Source: Bacteroidales bacterium (lineage in GTDB: Bacteria; Bacteroidota; Bacteroidia; Bacteroidales; P3). Taken from it: a stretch of 16,297 nucleotides of DNA. Shown piece after piece: positions 7,285 to 15,220 of the stretch (positions are counted from its first letter, which is position 1; every line of letters starts with the position of its first letter). The position numbers were made by a program, and so were the translations under genes. The stretch spans positions 1 through 16,297 of the forward strand of contig CAAGNU010000353.1 in the NCBI GenBank assembly GCA_900771365.1, written 5' to 3'. The notes beneath the pieces were generated by a model that searched no databases, was not told the origin of the DNA, and saw only the letters and a program-made list of their open reading frames with translations.

Positions 7285-8697
7285 ATGAGAAAGACATTCT
7301 TTTTTAAGGTTTTTGCCTTTACATTTTTGACTGCTGGTTGCCTCATTTCTTGCAACCAAAACTCTGAAAATGGTCCTTCCGTGAACGAAATGCAGACCCG
7401 TTTGGATGATATTATGCAAGAATATCAAGAGCTGCAAGCAGCTTCCGACGGCTTCGACGAACAGCTCGCCGTTAAGGATAGCACCATCCAGGCTCAGGCT
7501 GCCGAAATTCAAAATCTGATCGACCAACTCAACAACGCTCAAGCAAACCCCTCCAAGGCCCAGGCCGGCAACAATGCCAAGGCTGTCCGCGGCCACAAAA
7601 ATGCCCGTCAGCAAGCCAAGGCCGATAAGAAGCTTGCCGCACAGCTCGAAGCTAAGAAAGCCGAAATCGCACAGCTTCAGCGCCGCCTCGAACAGCAGAC
7701 CACCGAGCTCGACGCCCTCAAGGCTGCCGACAACTACGCCGACCGCGAGGCTCTCGCACGCCTTCAGCGCACCGTTAGTGAGCAGGATGCACGCATCGTC
7801 GCCCTGACCAACGATAAGGTCATCCTCACCACCGCTAACGATTCCCTTACCGCCCATATCGCCTACATCCTCGGCCTCCGCAACAAGGAAGTTGCTGCTA
7901 ACCAGACCGACTATGCAGCTCAGGTTGTCGCCCTGCAGGGTCAGGTTGCTAACCAGCAGGCCGAAATCGCTCGCCTCCAGAGCGACCTCGCCAGCCAGAC
8001 CGCCCTCCTCGCCGAGGCTAATGAAGCCGCCAAGAACGCTAAGGCTCAGGCTGAGAAGACTGCTGCTGAAAGCAAGGCCAACACCGCTAAGGTCAAGGGC
8101 AACATCACCAAGAAACTCGCTCAGCTCCAGGCTCAGTGCGACGAATACTTCGAAGAGCTCGAACGCCTCCGTGCCGAGAATCTCGTCCTCCGCAATGAGA
8201 ACGACAGCCTCCGCAGCGAAGTGGTCTCCATCCGCCGCAACGCTGAGAACGTTGCAGTTGAGAACGCTAAAATGGCCGCCAAGGTGAGCCGCGCCTCTGT
8301 CCTCGGTACCTCTTCCATCGTTGCTACTCCGCTCAAACGCCTCTCTAACGGTACCGGCCGTCCCACCTCTCGCGCCACAGCTGCTAACGCTTTCCGCATC
8401 GAAGGCTTCCTCCTCGACAACAACGTTATCGAGCCCGGCACCATCACTATCTACGCAGTCATCACCTCTCCCTCCAACGTCGTCCTCCACAACGGCACCA
8501 TGGAGCAGAAGTTCGACGCTAACGGCGAACGCACGACCTATACCATGGTCCAGGCCTTCGAGTTCACGGGCGCCGCTCGCCAGTTCGACATGAGCTGGAG
8601 CAAGGATGACGAAATGGAGCTGGAAGCCGGTATCTACAGCGTGAGACTCTACGCTAACGGCAACCTCATTGGTCAAACCGAGTTCAAGCTCAAATAA
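7285..8697 (+). CDS. Coiled-coil lipoprotein
   Basis: The chosen start gives a 470-residue protein with a lipoprotein signal: MRK, a Phe-rich hydrophobic segment, and lipobox LISC with Cys23. An upstream in-frame ATG at 7219 would bury this signal behind 22 unlikely residues and lies at or before the predicted transcription start. From about residue 35 to 345 the sequence is Ala/Gln/Glu/Lys-rich with heptad spacing, predicting a long coiled coil (an interrupted stretch near 85-110 is Asn/Ala/Lys-rich). The last 100 residues or so are not coiled and look like a small beta-sandwich ending in YANGNLIGQTEFKLK. The family is unrecognised. The gene ends 6 bp before murL, so it probably shares its transcript. 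A tether or scaffold between outer membrane and cell wall is possible but inferred. Confidence 0.8.
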   Translation: MRKTFFFKVFAFTFLTAGCLISCNQNSENGPSVNEMQTRLDDIMQEYQELQAASDGFDEQLAVKDSTIQAQAAEIQNLIDQLNNAQANPSKAQAGNNAKAVRGHKNARQQAKADKKLAAQLEAKKAEIAQLQRRLEQQTTELDALKAADNYADREALARLQRTVSEQDARIVALTNDKVILTTANDSLTAHIAYILGLRNKEVAANQTDYAAQVVALQGQVANQQAEIARLQSDLASQTALLAEANEAAKNAKAQAEKTAAESKANTAKVKGNITKKLAQLQAQCDEYFEELERLRAENLVLRNENDSLRSEVVSIRRNAENVAVENAKMAAKVSRASVLGTSSIVATPLKRLSNGTGRPTSRATAANAFRIEGFLLDNNVIEPGTITIYAVITSPSNVVLHNGTMEQKFDANGERTTYTMVQAFEFTGAARQFDMSWSKDDEMELEAGIYSVRLYANGNLIGQTEFKLK

Positions 8698-8703
8698 TTG
8701 ACA

Positions 8704-10068
8704 ATGTCTAACCAGACAAAATACGACACCTTCCGCAAGACATTCCCCGAGTTTGTCTTCGATAGTTATCGATACGATGTGCAGCCCGATGGGTTGCACA
8801 TCGTTTTTACTTTTTGCATCGGAAGCGACATCGTCTTCACTCCCGACGCTTTCATTCCTGCCCGCCCGTTCCTCAACTTCGACCAGCCCAAAGCCATGAT
8901 TGACACCCTCGTGTTCAATATGGGCATGATCGAGCTCGTCAGCTATTGGAAGTGCTGTTGCCCTCCCCTGGTCAACATCCGCTGTGGCAAGCTCACAGAC
9001 GAGCAGATTGCTTTCTGGAAGAAGATATACTATAACGGATTGGGCGAATTTTTCTATATCAACGGCATCACGGCCACGCCCGACGATTTCATGACCATCG
9101 TCTCCGAAGGCCCCGCGCATTTCTGCGACACCAAACAGCCCGACGAGACGCATCGCCGCGTCCTTGTCCCTATCGGAGGCGGCAAAGACTCCGTGGTGAC
9201 CCTCGAAATGATGCAAGAGCTTGCCCAAGGCGAACGCCCCATACCTCTAATAATGAACCCGCGTGGCGCAACTGTGGGCTGCATAGAGGCCGCAGGCTAC
9301 ACCCTCGACGACGTCCTCGTCATACGCCGCAGCATCCACCCCCGTCTGCTTCAGCTCAATGCCGAAGGTTTTCTTAATGGCCACACCCCCTTCAGCGCCA
9401 TGCTGGCATTCTACACCCTACTGGCCGCCCAACTCTCGGGGGCCTCGCGCATCACCCTCTCCAACGAGAGCAGTGCTAACGAATCCACCGTGGTAGGTAC
9501 AAACGTCAACCACCAATATTCCAAAAGCATTGAATTTGAGGACGACTTCCGCCACTATGTGGCCGCCTTCATCTCCCCAGCCTTCAACTACTACAGCTTC
9601 CTCCGCCCCCTCTCCGAACTTCAGATAGCCATGCTTTTCAGCCGTCACGAGAAATATTTCGACGTGTTCCGCAGCTGTAACGCAGGCAGCAAGCAAGATA
9701 TATGGTGCGGCAAATGCGCCAAATGCCTCTTTGCCTACATCATCCTCTCCCCCTTCATCGCCCCCGAGCGGCTTAACGCCATTTTTGGCAAGAGTATGCT
9801 CGACGATACCGACCTGCAGCAGTATTTCGACGAGCTGACAGGCCATGCCGAGACCAAGCCTTTCGAATGTGTGGGAACCATCAGCGAGGTGCACAGCGCC
9901 CTCAGCATGACCATCGCTCGCTGGTATCCCGAAACGCGCCCCGCACTCCTCAAGGATTACCAAGTCTCAGCACCAACCACCTCTTTGACAACCCTTTTCA
10001 CTCAACATAACCTCGACAAAGACGAGGCCGCATTATTATTGAAACATGTACAGACAGGCACAAATTGA
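8704..10068 (+). CDS. murL: MurL-type UDP-MurNAc-L-Ala-L-Glu epimerase
   Basis: This 454-residue cytoplasmic protein has a PP-loop-like motif, PIGGGKDS (156-163), and a Cys cluster, WCGKCAKC (334-341, Cys335/338/341). The MurL family converts the L-Glu of UDP-MurNAc-L-Ala-L-Glu to D-Glu using ATP, which is cleaved to AMP and pyrophosphate. A PP-loop fits that chemistry. Identification rests on the overall look of the protein plus direct coupling to a MurD2-like ligase, the known partner. The ATG at 8704 is chosen over the in-frame TTG at 8698. The gene starts 6 bp after the lipoprotein stop, and its last 23 bases overlap murD2, indicating coupled translation. An alternative would be another PP-loop ligase or deaminating enzyme of the QueC or asparagine-synthase type. 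Confidence 0.8.
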   Translation: MSNQTKYDTFRKTFPEFVFDSYRYDVQPDGLHIVFTFCIGSDIVFTPDAFIPARPFLNFDQPKAMIDTLVFNMGMIELVSYWKCCCPPLVNIRCGKLTDEQIAFWKKIYYNGLGEFFYINGITATPDDFMTIVSEGPAHFCDTKQPDETHRRVLVPIGGGKDSVVTLEMMQELAQGERPIPLIMNPRGATVGCIEAAGYTLDDVLVIRRSIHPRLLQLNAEGFLNGHTPFSAMLAFYTLLAAQLSGASRITLSNESSANESTVVGTNVNHQYSKSIEFEDDFRHYVAAFISPAFNYYSFLRPLSELQIAMLFSRHEKYFDVFRSCNAGSKQDIWCGKCAKCLFAYIILSPFIAPERLNAIFGKSMLDDTDLQQYFDELTGHAETKPFECVGTISEVHSALSMTIARWYPETRPALLKDYQVSAPTTSLTTLFTQHNLDKDEAALLLKHVQTGTN

Positions 10069-11377
10069 AGCACTTCTCAGCAATCGCCGCATCCTCATAG
10101 CAGGCTACGGACGCGAGGGCAAGAGCACACACGCTCTGCTCCAAAAGGTCGTGCCCCAAACTTTCGTTGAGGTGGCATGCAACGATGAAGAAATCTTCGC
10201 CTGTCTCAAACGTTCCGAAGAAGGAAATCGCCCATACGATTTGATTATCAAATCTCCAGGCATCTCAACCATGAAGTTCGAAGGCCGCTGCAACCTCGAC
10301 ACCATCACTTCGCAGACCGACCTCTTCCTCCAAGTCTTCGGAGACCTCACCGTGGGCATAACCGGCACGAAGGGCAAGAGCACGACCACGACCCTCACCC
10401 ACCATATCCTCAGCACGGCTTTTGGTGAGAAGCGACACATCATCCTCGCCGGCAACATGGGCATCCCCCTCTTCGACATCCTCGACCAGATTGACGAGGA
10501 CGCTATCGTGGTGGCCGAATTCTCCTGCCACCAGCTCGAAAATATCCACCGTGCACCCCATATCGGTGTCATCCTCAACCTCTATCAGGAGCACCTCGAC
10601 CACTATCACGACTACCTCGGTTACCAGATGGCCAAGATGCAGATGATGCTCCGCCAGCACGAAGGCAGCCATTGTTTCTACTGCACCGACTGCCAAGACC
10701 TCACCGCCCTCGTAGCTTCGCTCAATCTTCGCTGTAGTTCCGTCCTGCATCCCTACAGTCTCCGCGACGCCCTTGAAGCCAAGATGGACCATCTGCCCAC
10801 CACGCTCAAAGGCTGCCACAACCTCAGCAACATATATGTCGCCCGTCAGATGACCGCCCTGCTCGGTGTCTCCGATAGCCAGTTCGCCGAAGCCCTCGCC
10901 ACCTTCCAAGGCCTTCCGCACCGTCTCGAATATGTCGGAACCTTCCGCGGCATCACTTTCTACAACGACTCTATCAGCACCATTCCCGAAGCCTGTATCG
11001 CCGCCGTGGAAGCCCTACAGAAAGTCGATACGCTCATCCTCGGCGGTTTCGACCGCGGGATTGACTATTCCCCCCTATCCGCCTATCTCTCCGACACCAC
11101 AAAAGCAGGCAGCCACGTCCACAACATCGTCTTCGTAGGCGCAGCAGGAAAGAGGATGAAGTGCGAATGGGAGCGTCTCAGCAGCAATCCTCTCAACGGC
11201 CGCAACATTCTCGAAGAGAGCGACTATCGCAGCATCGTAGCTTGGTGCTACCAAAGCACAGCCCACGGCTGCATCTGCCTCCTCTCCCCCGCCGCAGCAA
11301 GCTACGACGCCTTCAAGAACTTCGAGGAGCGCGGCAGATTATATAAAGAATACATATTAGAATACAATAAAGCATGA
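10046..11377 (+). CDS. murD2: MurD2-type UDP-MurNAc-L-Ala--L-Glu ligase
   Basis: This 443-residue Mur ligase has all three domains. The N-terminal nucleotide-sugar domain has AGYGREGKST (19-28). The central ATPase has GTKGKSTTT (107-115), EFSCHQLE (158-165) and NLYQEHLDHYHDY (178-190). The C-terminal domain has PHRLE (292-296), NDSISTIPE (308-316) and GGFDRGID (334-341). LKGCHNLSNIYVA (255-267) matches the conserved Leu-Gly-His-Asn hinge region. MurD adds D-Glu to UDP-MurNAc-L-Ala; MurD2 adds L-Glu, which MurL then epimerises. Assignment to MurD2 rather than ordinary MurD depends mainly on its overlap with murL and on its distance from the typical dcw-cluster MurD (no mraY, ftsW or murG nearby). 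Its TGA overlaps the ATG of the M20 gene (ATGA). Confidence 0.82.
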   Translation: MYRQAQIEALLSNRRILIAGYGREGKSTHALLQKVVPQTFVEVACNDEEIFACLKRSEEGNRPYDLIIKSPGISTMKFEGRCNLDTITSQTDLFLQVFGDLTVGITGTKGKSTTTTLTHHILSTAFGEKRHIILAGNMGIPLFDILDQIDEDAIVVAEFSCHQLENIHRAPHIGVILNLYQEHLDHYHDYLGYQMAKMQMMLRQHEGSHCFYCTDCQDLTALVASLNLRCSSVLHPYSLRDALEAKMDHLPTTLKGCHNLSNIYVARQMTALLGVSDSQFAEALATFQGLPHRLEYVGTFRGITFYNDSISTIPEACIAAVEALQKVDTLILGGFDRGIDYSPLSAYLSDTTKAGSHVHNIVFVGAAGKRMKCEWERLSSNPLNGRNILEESDYRSIVAWCYQSTAHGCICLLSPAAASYDAFKNFEERGRLYKEYILEYNKA

Positions 11378-12447
11378 CACCCATCGATATCCGACACGAA
11401 CTGCACAGCCACCCCGGCATCTCAGGCGACGAACATTTCGCCCACGACCTCATCGTGCGCGAGCTCGAAGCCTGCCACCTCGACAAGGTCTATACCCACG
11501 TCGGAGGTTTTGGCGTGGTTGCCGTTTGGGGTACCGAGATGTCACGTCCCACATACGCCGTTCGCGGAGATATCGACGCCCTGCCTATCGGACATTGCTG
11601 CGGGCATGACGGCCATACCGCCATACTCATCCAGCTTGCCCGCCAGATTGCACAATACGGGAGACCCCAAGACCGCAATTTCATCCTCATCTTCCAGCCC
11701 GAAGAAGAGACAGGCATGGGCGCACAGAAGATACTCGACGCGGGCATCCTTCAGCAGTACAACATCCGCGCCATCTTCGGCCTACATAACCTCCCGGGCT
11801 ATCCCCTCGGCACCGTGGTGCTCAACCGCCGCACCTTTGCGGCTGCCTCCACGGGCGTGGTCTATCGCCTCACAGGCCGCAACACGCACGCCTCTACCCC
11901 CGAGAAAGGCATCAACCCTGGCCTCGCCGTGGCCGAAATCATCCAGCAGTTCGAAAGGCTCAATAACGGCAACACTAATGATATCGAATGCTTCCGCCAA
12001 TCCACGCTCATCTGCGTGCATCTCGGCGATGAGGCTTTTGGCACCTCGGCGGGCTATGCTGAGGTGATGTTCACCCTCCGAGCCTTCACCAACGATGCCA
12101 TGGAGCACCTCCTCGCCACGGCGAACAACATCGTCGCGGCTTCCGCCTCCCGCCATCACCTCACCCTCGAGACCAGCCTCTGCGAGCCGTTCCGCGCCAC
12201 AGAGAACAAGTCCGACTGGGTGGAATATATCGAAGAGAACTGCGGCTTCCGCACCACCTACACCCTCACGCCCTTCCGCTGGTCGGAGGACTTTGCCGAC
12301 TACCTCCGCGCCTTCCCCGGCGCCTTCTTCGGCATAGGCTCCGGCGAGAAGCACGTCGAACTGCACCACCCCGACTACGACTTCCCCGACAGCCTCATCG
12401 CTCCTGCCGCGCAAGTCTTCTTCAACATCATCACAGCCAATAGTTAA
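11374..12447 (+). CDS. M20-family metallo-amidohydrolase/peptidase
   Basis: This 357-residue protein resembles the M20D amidohydrolases (hippurate, auxin-conjugate or N-acetyl-diaminopimelate hydrolases). Metal ligands are present: RGDIDALPIGHCCGHDGH (64-81, with Cys76 and His78/His81), the Glu cluster PEEETGMG (109-116), GLHNLPG (136-142, His138) and a C-terminal HHPDYDFPDS. A dimerisation or lid domain lies between. Between DALPI and the HxCGHDGH motif, most relatives have about 20 residues that are missing here, which explains the short length. No signal peptide is seen, so it is cytoplasmic. The start overlaps the murD2 stop (ATGA), so translation is coupled. Context suggests a substrate in peptidoglycan peptide or glutamate metabolism; the actual substrate is unknown. 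Confidence 0.85.
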   Translation: MTPIDIRHELHSHPGISGDEHFAHDLIVRELEACHLDKVYTHVGGFGVVAVWGTEMSRPTYAVRGDIDALPIGHCCGHDGHTAILIQLARQIAQYGRPQDRNFILIFQPEEETGMGAQKILDAGILQQYNIRAIFGLHNLPGYPLGTVVLNRRTFAAASTGVVYRLTGRNTHASTPEKGINPGLAVAEIIQQFERLNNGNTNDIECFRQSTLICVHLGDEAFGTSAGYAEVMFTLRAFTNDAMEHLLATANNIVAASASRHHLTLETSLCEPFRATENKSDWVEYIEENCGFRTTYTLTPFRWSEDFADYLRAFPGAFFGIGSGEKHVELHHPDYDFPDSLIAPAAQVFFNIITANS

Positions 12448-12481
12448 CATCTTGATAATAATATAAAAAAAATACACAACA

Positions 12482-14086
12482 ATGAAAAAGCTACTATTAT
12501 CCTTTGCCCTGTTTGCACTTGTCTTCTCTGCCATGGGACAAGAGCTGAGCCAACCCGAATTTGAGGGTGAGAGCTGCACCAGCATCATGGTAGGCAAAAA
12601 GGCTTCCAAAGACGGAAGTGTCATCACGTCCCACACCTGCGATGGCCGCTATCGCACATGGATGTACATGGAGCCCGCAGCCGACCACGCTGCTAGCGAT
12701 GTACACCCCGTCTATAAAGGAACCCTCCACACCACCTTCCGTGGCGACACCACGGGCGTCCGCCTGGCTGGCGCCATCCCCGAGGTAGCACACACCTACG
12801 CCTACCTCAACACCGCCTATCCCTGCCTCAATGAGCACCAACTCGCTATCGGCGAGAGCACCTTCAGCGGTCCCGACACCCTCGTCAACCCCGCAGGCAT
12901 GTTCCTGATTGAAGAGCTTGAGCGTGTCGCCCTCCAGCGTTGCACCACAGCCCGCCAGGCCATCCGGCTCATCGGCGACCTCATCAAGGTCTATGGCTAC
13001 GGTGATGGCGGCGAGTGCATCACTATCGCCGACCCCAAAGAGGTCTGGCAGATGGAAATCCTCGGCGAAGGTAAAGGCAACATCGGCGGCATCTGGGCCG
13101 CTCAGCGCATCCCCGACGACCATGTCGGCGTGAGCTGCAACATCCCCCGTATCGGCAAACTGCAGCGCAATAACACCGAATACTTCATGTGTTCCGACAA
13201 CATCGAGGCTGTGGCTCGTCGCTACAACCTCTGGGACGGCAAAGGCGAGTTCATTTTCTGGAAGGCCTTCAACAGCAGCTACGCTAACGGCAAGAACTTC
13301 CGCGAGCGCGAATACTTCATCCTCAGCCACCTTGCTCCCTCGCTCAACCTCTCCATGGACATGGCCGAACTGCCCTTCTCCGTGCGTCCCGACAAGGATG
13401 TTGACGTCCGCGAAGTTATCGACCTCTTCCGCAGCACCTACGAGGGGACCGATATGGACATGTGCCAGAACGTGAAGATGCCCATCACCCAGAAAGACAA
13501 GAACGGCAAGACCTACACCGACACTATCATCAGCCCCGTGGCCAATCCTTGGCTCACCTCCGCCATGCAGAAGACCCTCAACACCATCGCTCCCGGCACC
13601 ATCGAGTTCCGCCGCACCGTCAGCGTGGCATGGTGCTCCTACTCTTTCGTCGCCCAGCTCAGAGACTGGATGCCCGACTGCGTAGGCGGCGTGGTGTGGA
13701 TGTCGGTCGACAATCCCGGCCAGAGCCCCCGCGTGCCCATCTTCTGCGGCACCACCGAGCTCCCCGAGCCCTACAGCATCTGCGGCCAGAAAGAGTACAA
13801 CCCCAATGCTATCATCTGGAAATACCGTCGTGCCAACAAGCTGGCCACCGTGGCTTGGCAGCGTACCAAGGGCTCTATGAACAGCGAGCTGAAGAAACTC
13901 GAACAGAAAGCCTTCGCCGATATCGATGCCCTCGAACGCGAAGCAACCCGCCTCGCCCGCATCAGCCACAACAGCGAAGCCGCAGCAGCCCTCAACAACT
14001 TCACCCGTCAGCAGTACGAGAACACCTCCTTCGCATGGAGCCAGCTCGAAGCCAAATACTGGAACATGTTCGGCATGGGATTCTAA
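12482..14086 (+). CDS. C69-family dipeptidase (secreted Ntn hydrolase)
   Basis: This 534-residue protein has a Sec signal peptide (1-19, ending SAMG). After a short propeptide, ESCTSIMVGKKASKDGSVI contains Cys32, which in family C69 becomes the N-terminal nucleophile after self-cleavage. Other family-like blocks include GEST (about 123-126), GGECITIADPKEVWQMEI and GVSCNIPRIG. The length is normal for Bacteroidota members. These enzymes cleave dipeptides in the periplasm or at the cell surface. The gene follows the M20 gene after 34 bp with no terminator between them, and a strong terminator lies 87 bp downstream of its stop, so it is probably the last gene of the murL-murD2 unit. A separate weak AT-rich promoter in the 34-bp gap cannot be excluded. 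Confidence 0.88.
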   Translation: MKKLLLSFALFALVFSAMGQELSQPEFEGESCTSIMVGKKASKDGSVITSHTCDGRYRTWMYMEPAADHAASDVHPVYKGTLHTTFRGDTTGVRLAGAIPEVAHTYAYLNTAYPCLNEHQLAIGESTFSGPDTLVNPAGMFLIEELERVALQRCTTARQAIRLIGDLIKVYGYGDGGECITIADPKEVWQMEILGEGKGNIGGIWAAQRIPDDHVGVSCNIPRIGKLQRNNTEYFMCSDNIEAVARRYNLWDGKGEFIFWKAFNSSYANGKNFREREYFILSHLAPSLNLSMDMAELPFSVRPDKDVDVREVIDLFRSTYEGTDMDMCQNVKMPITQKDKNGKTYTDTIISPVANPWLTSAMQKTLNTIAPGTIEFRRTVSVAWCSYSFVAQLRDWMPDCVGGVVWMSVDNPGQSPRVPIFCGTTELPEPYSICGQKEYNPNAIIWKYRRANKLATVAWQRTKGSMNSELKKLEQKAFADIDALEREATRLARISHNSEAAAALNNFTRQQYENTSFAWSQLEAKYWNMFGMGF

Positions 14087-14092
14087 TGTTTC

Positions 14093-14161
14093 AATAGTGA
14101 AATATGAATAGTGAATTGGTGAGGTCTTAATCACCCGTCTGTTCACTACTCTCATCTCACC
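14093..14161. repeat. Degenerate heptamer repeat with inverted partner
   Basis: From 14093 the sequence reads AATAGTG AAATATG AATAGTG AATTGGT, a decayed 7-bp array. After a GC-richer spacer, 14141-14161 (TTCAC, CTCAT, CTCAC steps) is made of inverted-sense heptamers. The design matches the perfect array at 2381-2470 (array, spacer, inverted partner). It sits between the C69 stop and the terminator. Confidence 0.5.
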
Positions 14162-14172
14162 TTTACCCACCT

Positions 14173-14222
14173 AAAAAACGGTCTCGAAAACCTACTCAAC
14201 TACGTTTTCGAGACCGTTTTTT
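14173..14222 (+). terminator. Strong intrinsic terminator after the C69 gene
   Basis: The two 19-base arms at 14173-14191 and 14204-14222 are perfectly complementary around a 12-base loop. The core is CGGTCTCGAAAAC, with an A-run before it and a T-run after. It ends the plus-strand unit and could also act on transcripts from the opposite strand. Confidence 0.95.
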
Positions 14223-14387
14223 TTATGTCGTAAACTAATGAAAATCGGTAAGAAAGCACCCAAAATAATACATTTTTCAAGGCAAAAAGCGAAGGAAAAA
14301 TAAAAAAAATAAAAAAAAATATCGCTCATTATCAGCGACTTAAATATTTTCTTATAAAAAAGTACACGCTATATCAAAAAAATGTTG

Positions 14388-14395
14388 TATCTTTG
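14388..14395 (+). promoter_or_regulatory. -7 box of the HU gene
   Basis: TATCTTTG matches the Bacteroidota TAnnTTTG element, predicting transcription from about 14402 and a short A-rich leader before the ATG at 14424. The roughly 165 bp between the terminator and this box are AT-rich with no gene. The -33 element is not clear. Confidence 0.7.
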
Positions 14396-14423
14396 TAACT
14401 TCTTACAATAAAAAAAATTAGAT

Positions 14424-14696
14424 ATGACTAAAGCAGAAATCGTAACAGAAATCGCCCACAAGACTGGTATTGAAAGAGTCGCCATCCAGGCCACTCTCGA
14501 AGAATTGATGAACGTCGTAAAAGAGTCTCTCGCTGAAGGTGAGAACGTCTATCTCCGTGGCTTTGGTACATTCGAAGTGATCCGCCGTGCTGAAAAGACT
14601 GGCCGTAACATCACCAAGAACACCGCCGTCACCATCCCCGCTCACAACATCCCCAAGTTCAAGCCCTGCAAAGAGTTCATGGACATGGTTAAATAA
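14424..14696 (+). CDS. HU-family DNA-binding protein
   Basis: This 90-residue nucleoid protein has the standard HU/IHF layout. A helical dimerisation part (1-40) is followed by RGFGTFEV (45-52) and the DNA-binding arm with GRN (60-62) and IPA (71-73), then the C-terminal helix. The arm-tip residue 63 is Ile where E. coli HU has the DNA-kinking Pro63, so the arm may bend DNA differently; the TKNTAVTIPAHNIP pattern looks typical of Bacteroidota members. HU proteins bind and bend DNA with little sequence preference and help compact the chromosome. The gene stands alone between its own promoter (14388) and terminator (14710-14748). The A-rich leader without Shine-Dalgarno is normal for the phylum. 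Confidence 0.95.
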   Translation: MTKAEIVTEIAHKTGIERVAIQATLEELMNVVKESLAEGENVYLRGFGTFEVIRRAEKTGRNITKNTAVTIPAHNIPKFKPCKEFMDMVK

Positions 14697-14709
14697 TTCT
14701 ACCAGTCAT

Positions 14710-14748
14710 AAAATAGGGGCACAGCCAACAGCCGTGCCCCTATTTTTT
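14710..14748 (+). terminator. Intrinsic terminator after the HU gene
   Basis: Arms AAAATAGGGGCAC (14710-14722) and GTGCCCCTATTTT (14734-14746) are perfectly complementary around an 11-base loop and are followed by further T residues. It starts 13 bp after the HU stop codon. Confidence 0.95.
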
Positions 14749-14750
14749 AC

Positions 14751-15200
14751 ACCCCAATGAACCCATCCGTAAAGGGAACATTTCGGATGGCACACACCAA
14801 ATCCCTATGCAGGGAAAAGATGATTCCGAATTATACACCCTTCAATTCTAAACGGCCTCGCCCGAACGGCTTTTCCAACTAAGGGCAAGTCTACGGAGAA
14901 AAGGCGACCCACATAGAGGCATGCCACAGACATATTGCGACAGAGACGCAACATGTTAAATTCCCCCATTGACTACCCCACCATTTTTAACATTTCCAAA
15001 TTCCGACCGAGGCTCGCCACAACACCCAGACAGGCCTACCGAGGCCTCGCCTTTTCTTCGCCCTAGGGAGCGAAGGTTGAGCGAAGCTACGGCGAAGGTA
15101 GGGCGAAGCTTCACCGAGCCCGCCCCTGGGTAGCAAAATAGGCAGTTCGAGGATGAAAAACGACTATCGGGAACTATCGGAGCGGACGCAGGATTTAACA
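14751..15200. other. Non-coding stretch between HU and the PorT-like gene
   Basis: No convincing gene is present. An 89-codon minus-strand frame spans 14956-15225, but it runs through the repeat array and has no recognisable domain, so it is not called. The only structure seen is the 11-bp repeat array at 15056-15112. Confidence 0.5.
15056..15112. repeat. Second copy of the 11-bp-period repeat family
   Basis: Consecutive 11-base units are AGCGAAGGTTG (15069-15079), AGCGAAGCTAC (15080-15090), GGCGAAGGTAG (15091-15101) and GGCGAAGCTTC (15102-15112). CTTCGCCCTA at 15056-15065 is the exact inverse of 15099-15108, allowing a hairpin. The units share the GCGAAGCTAC core with the array at 1-105, and both loci have an inverted partner. 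Confidence 0.8.
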
Positions 15201-15220
15201 TTTGTCTTAAAAAAAATAAG

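Noticed and set aside
8698..8703. TTG at 8698 as the murL start
   Set aside because: An ATG lies two codons further in with an A-rich sequence before it; TTG starts are uncommon, and the product differs by only two residues.
7231..9228. A 665-codon open frame on the minus strand, opposite the lipoprotein and murL genes
   Set aside because: It spans two well-supported genes antisense, its translation is low-complexity Gly/Val/Glu/Leu, and such frames arise from strong codon bias on the opposite strand.
12497..14170. A 557-codon antisense frame opposite the C69 dipeptidase
   Set aside because: The plus-strand protein has clear C69 motifs and a signal peptide, whereas the antisense product is biased Gly/Val/Asp/His sequence without motifs.
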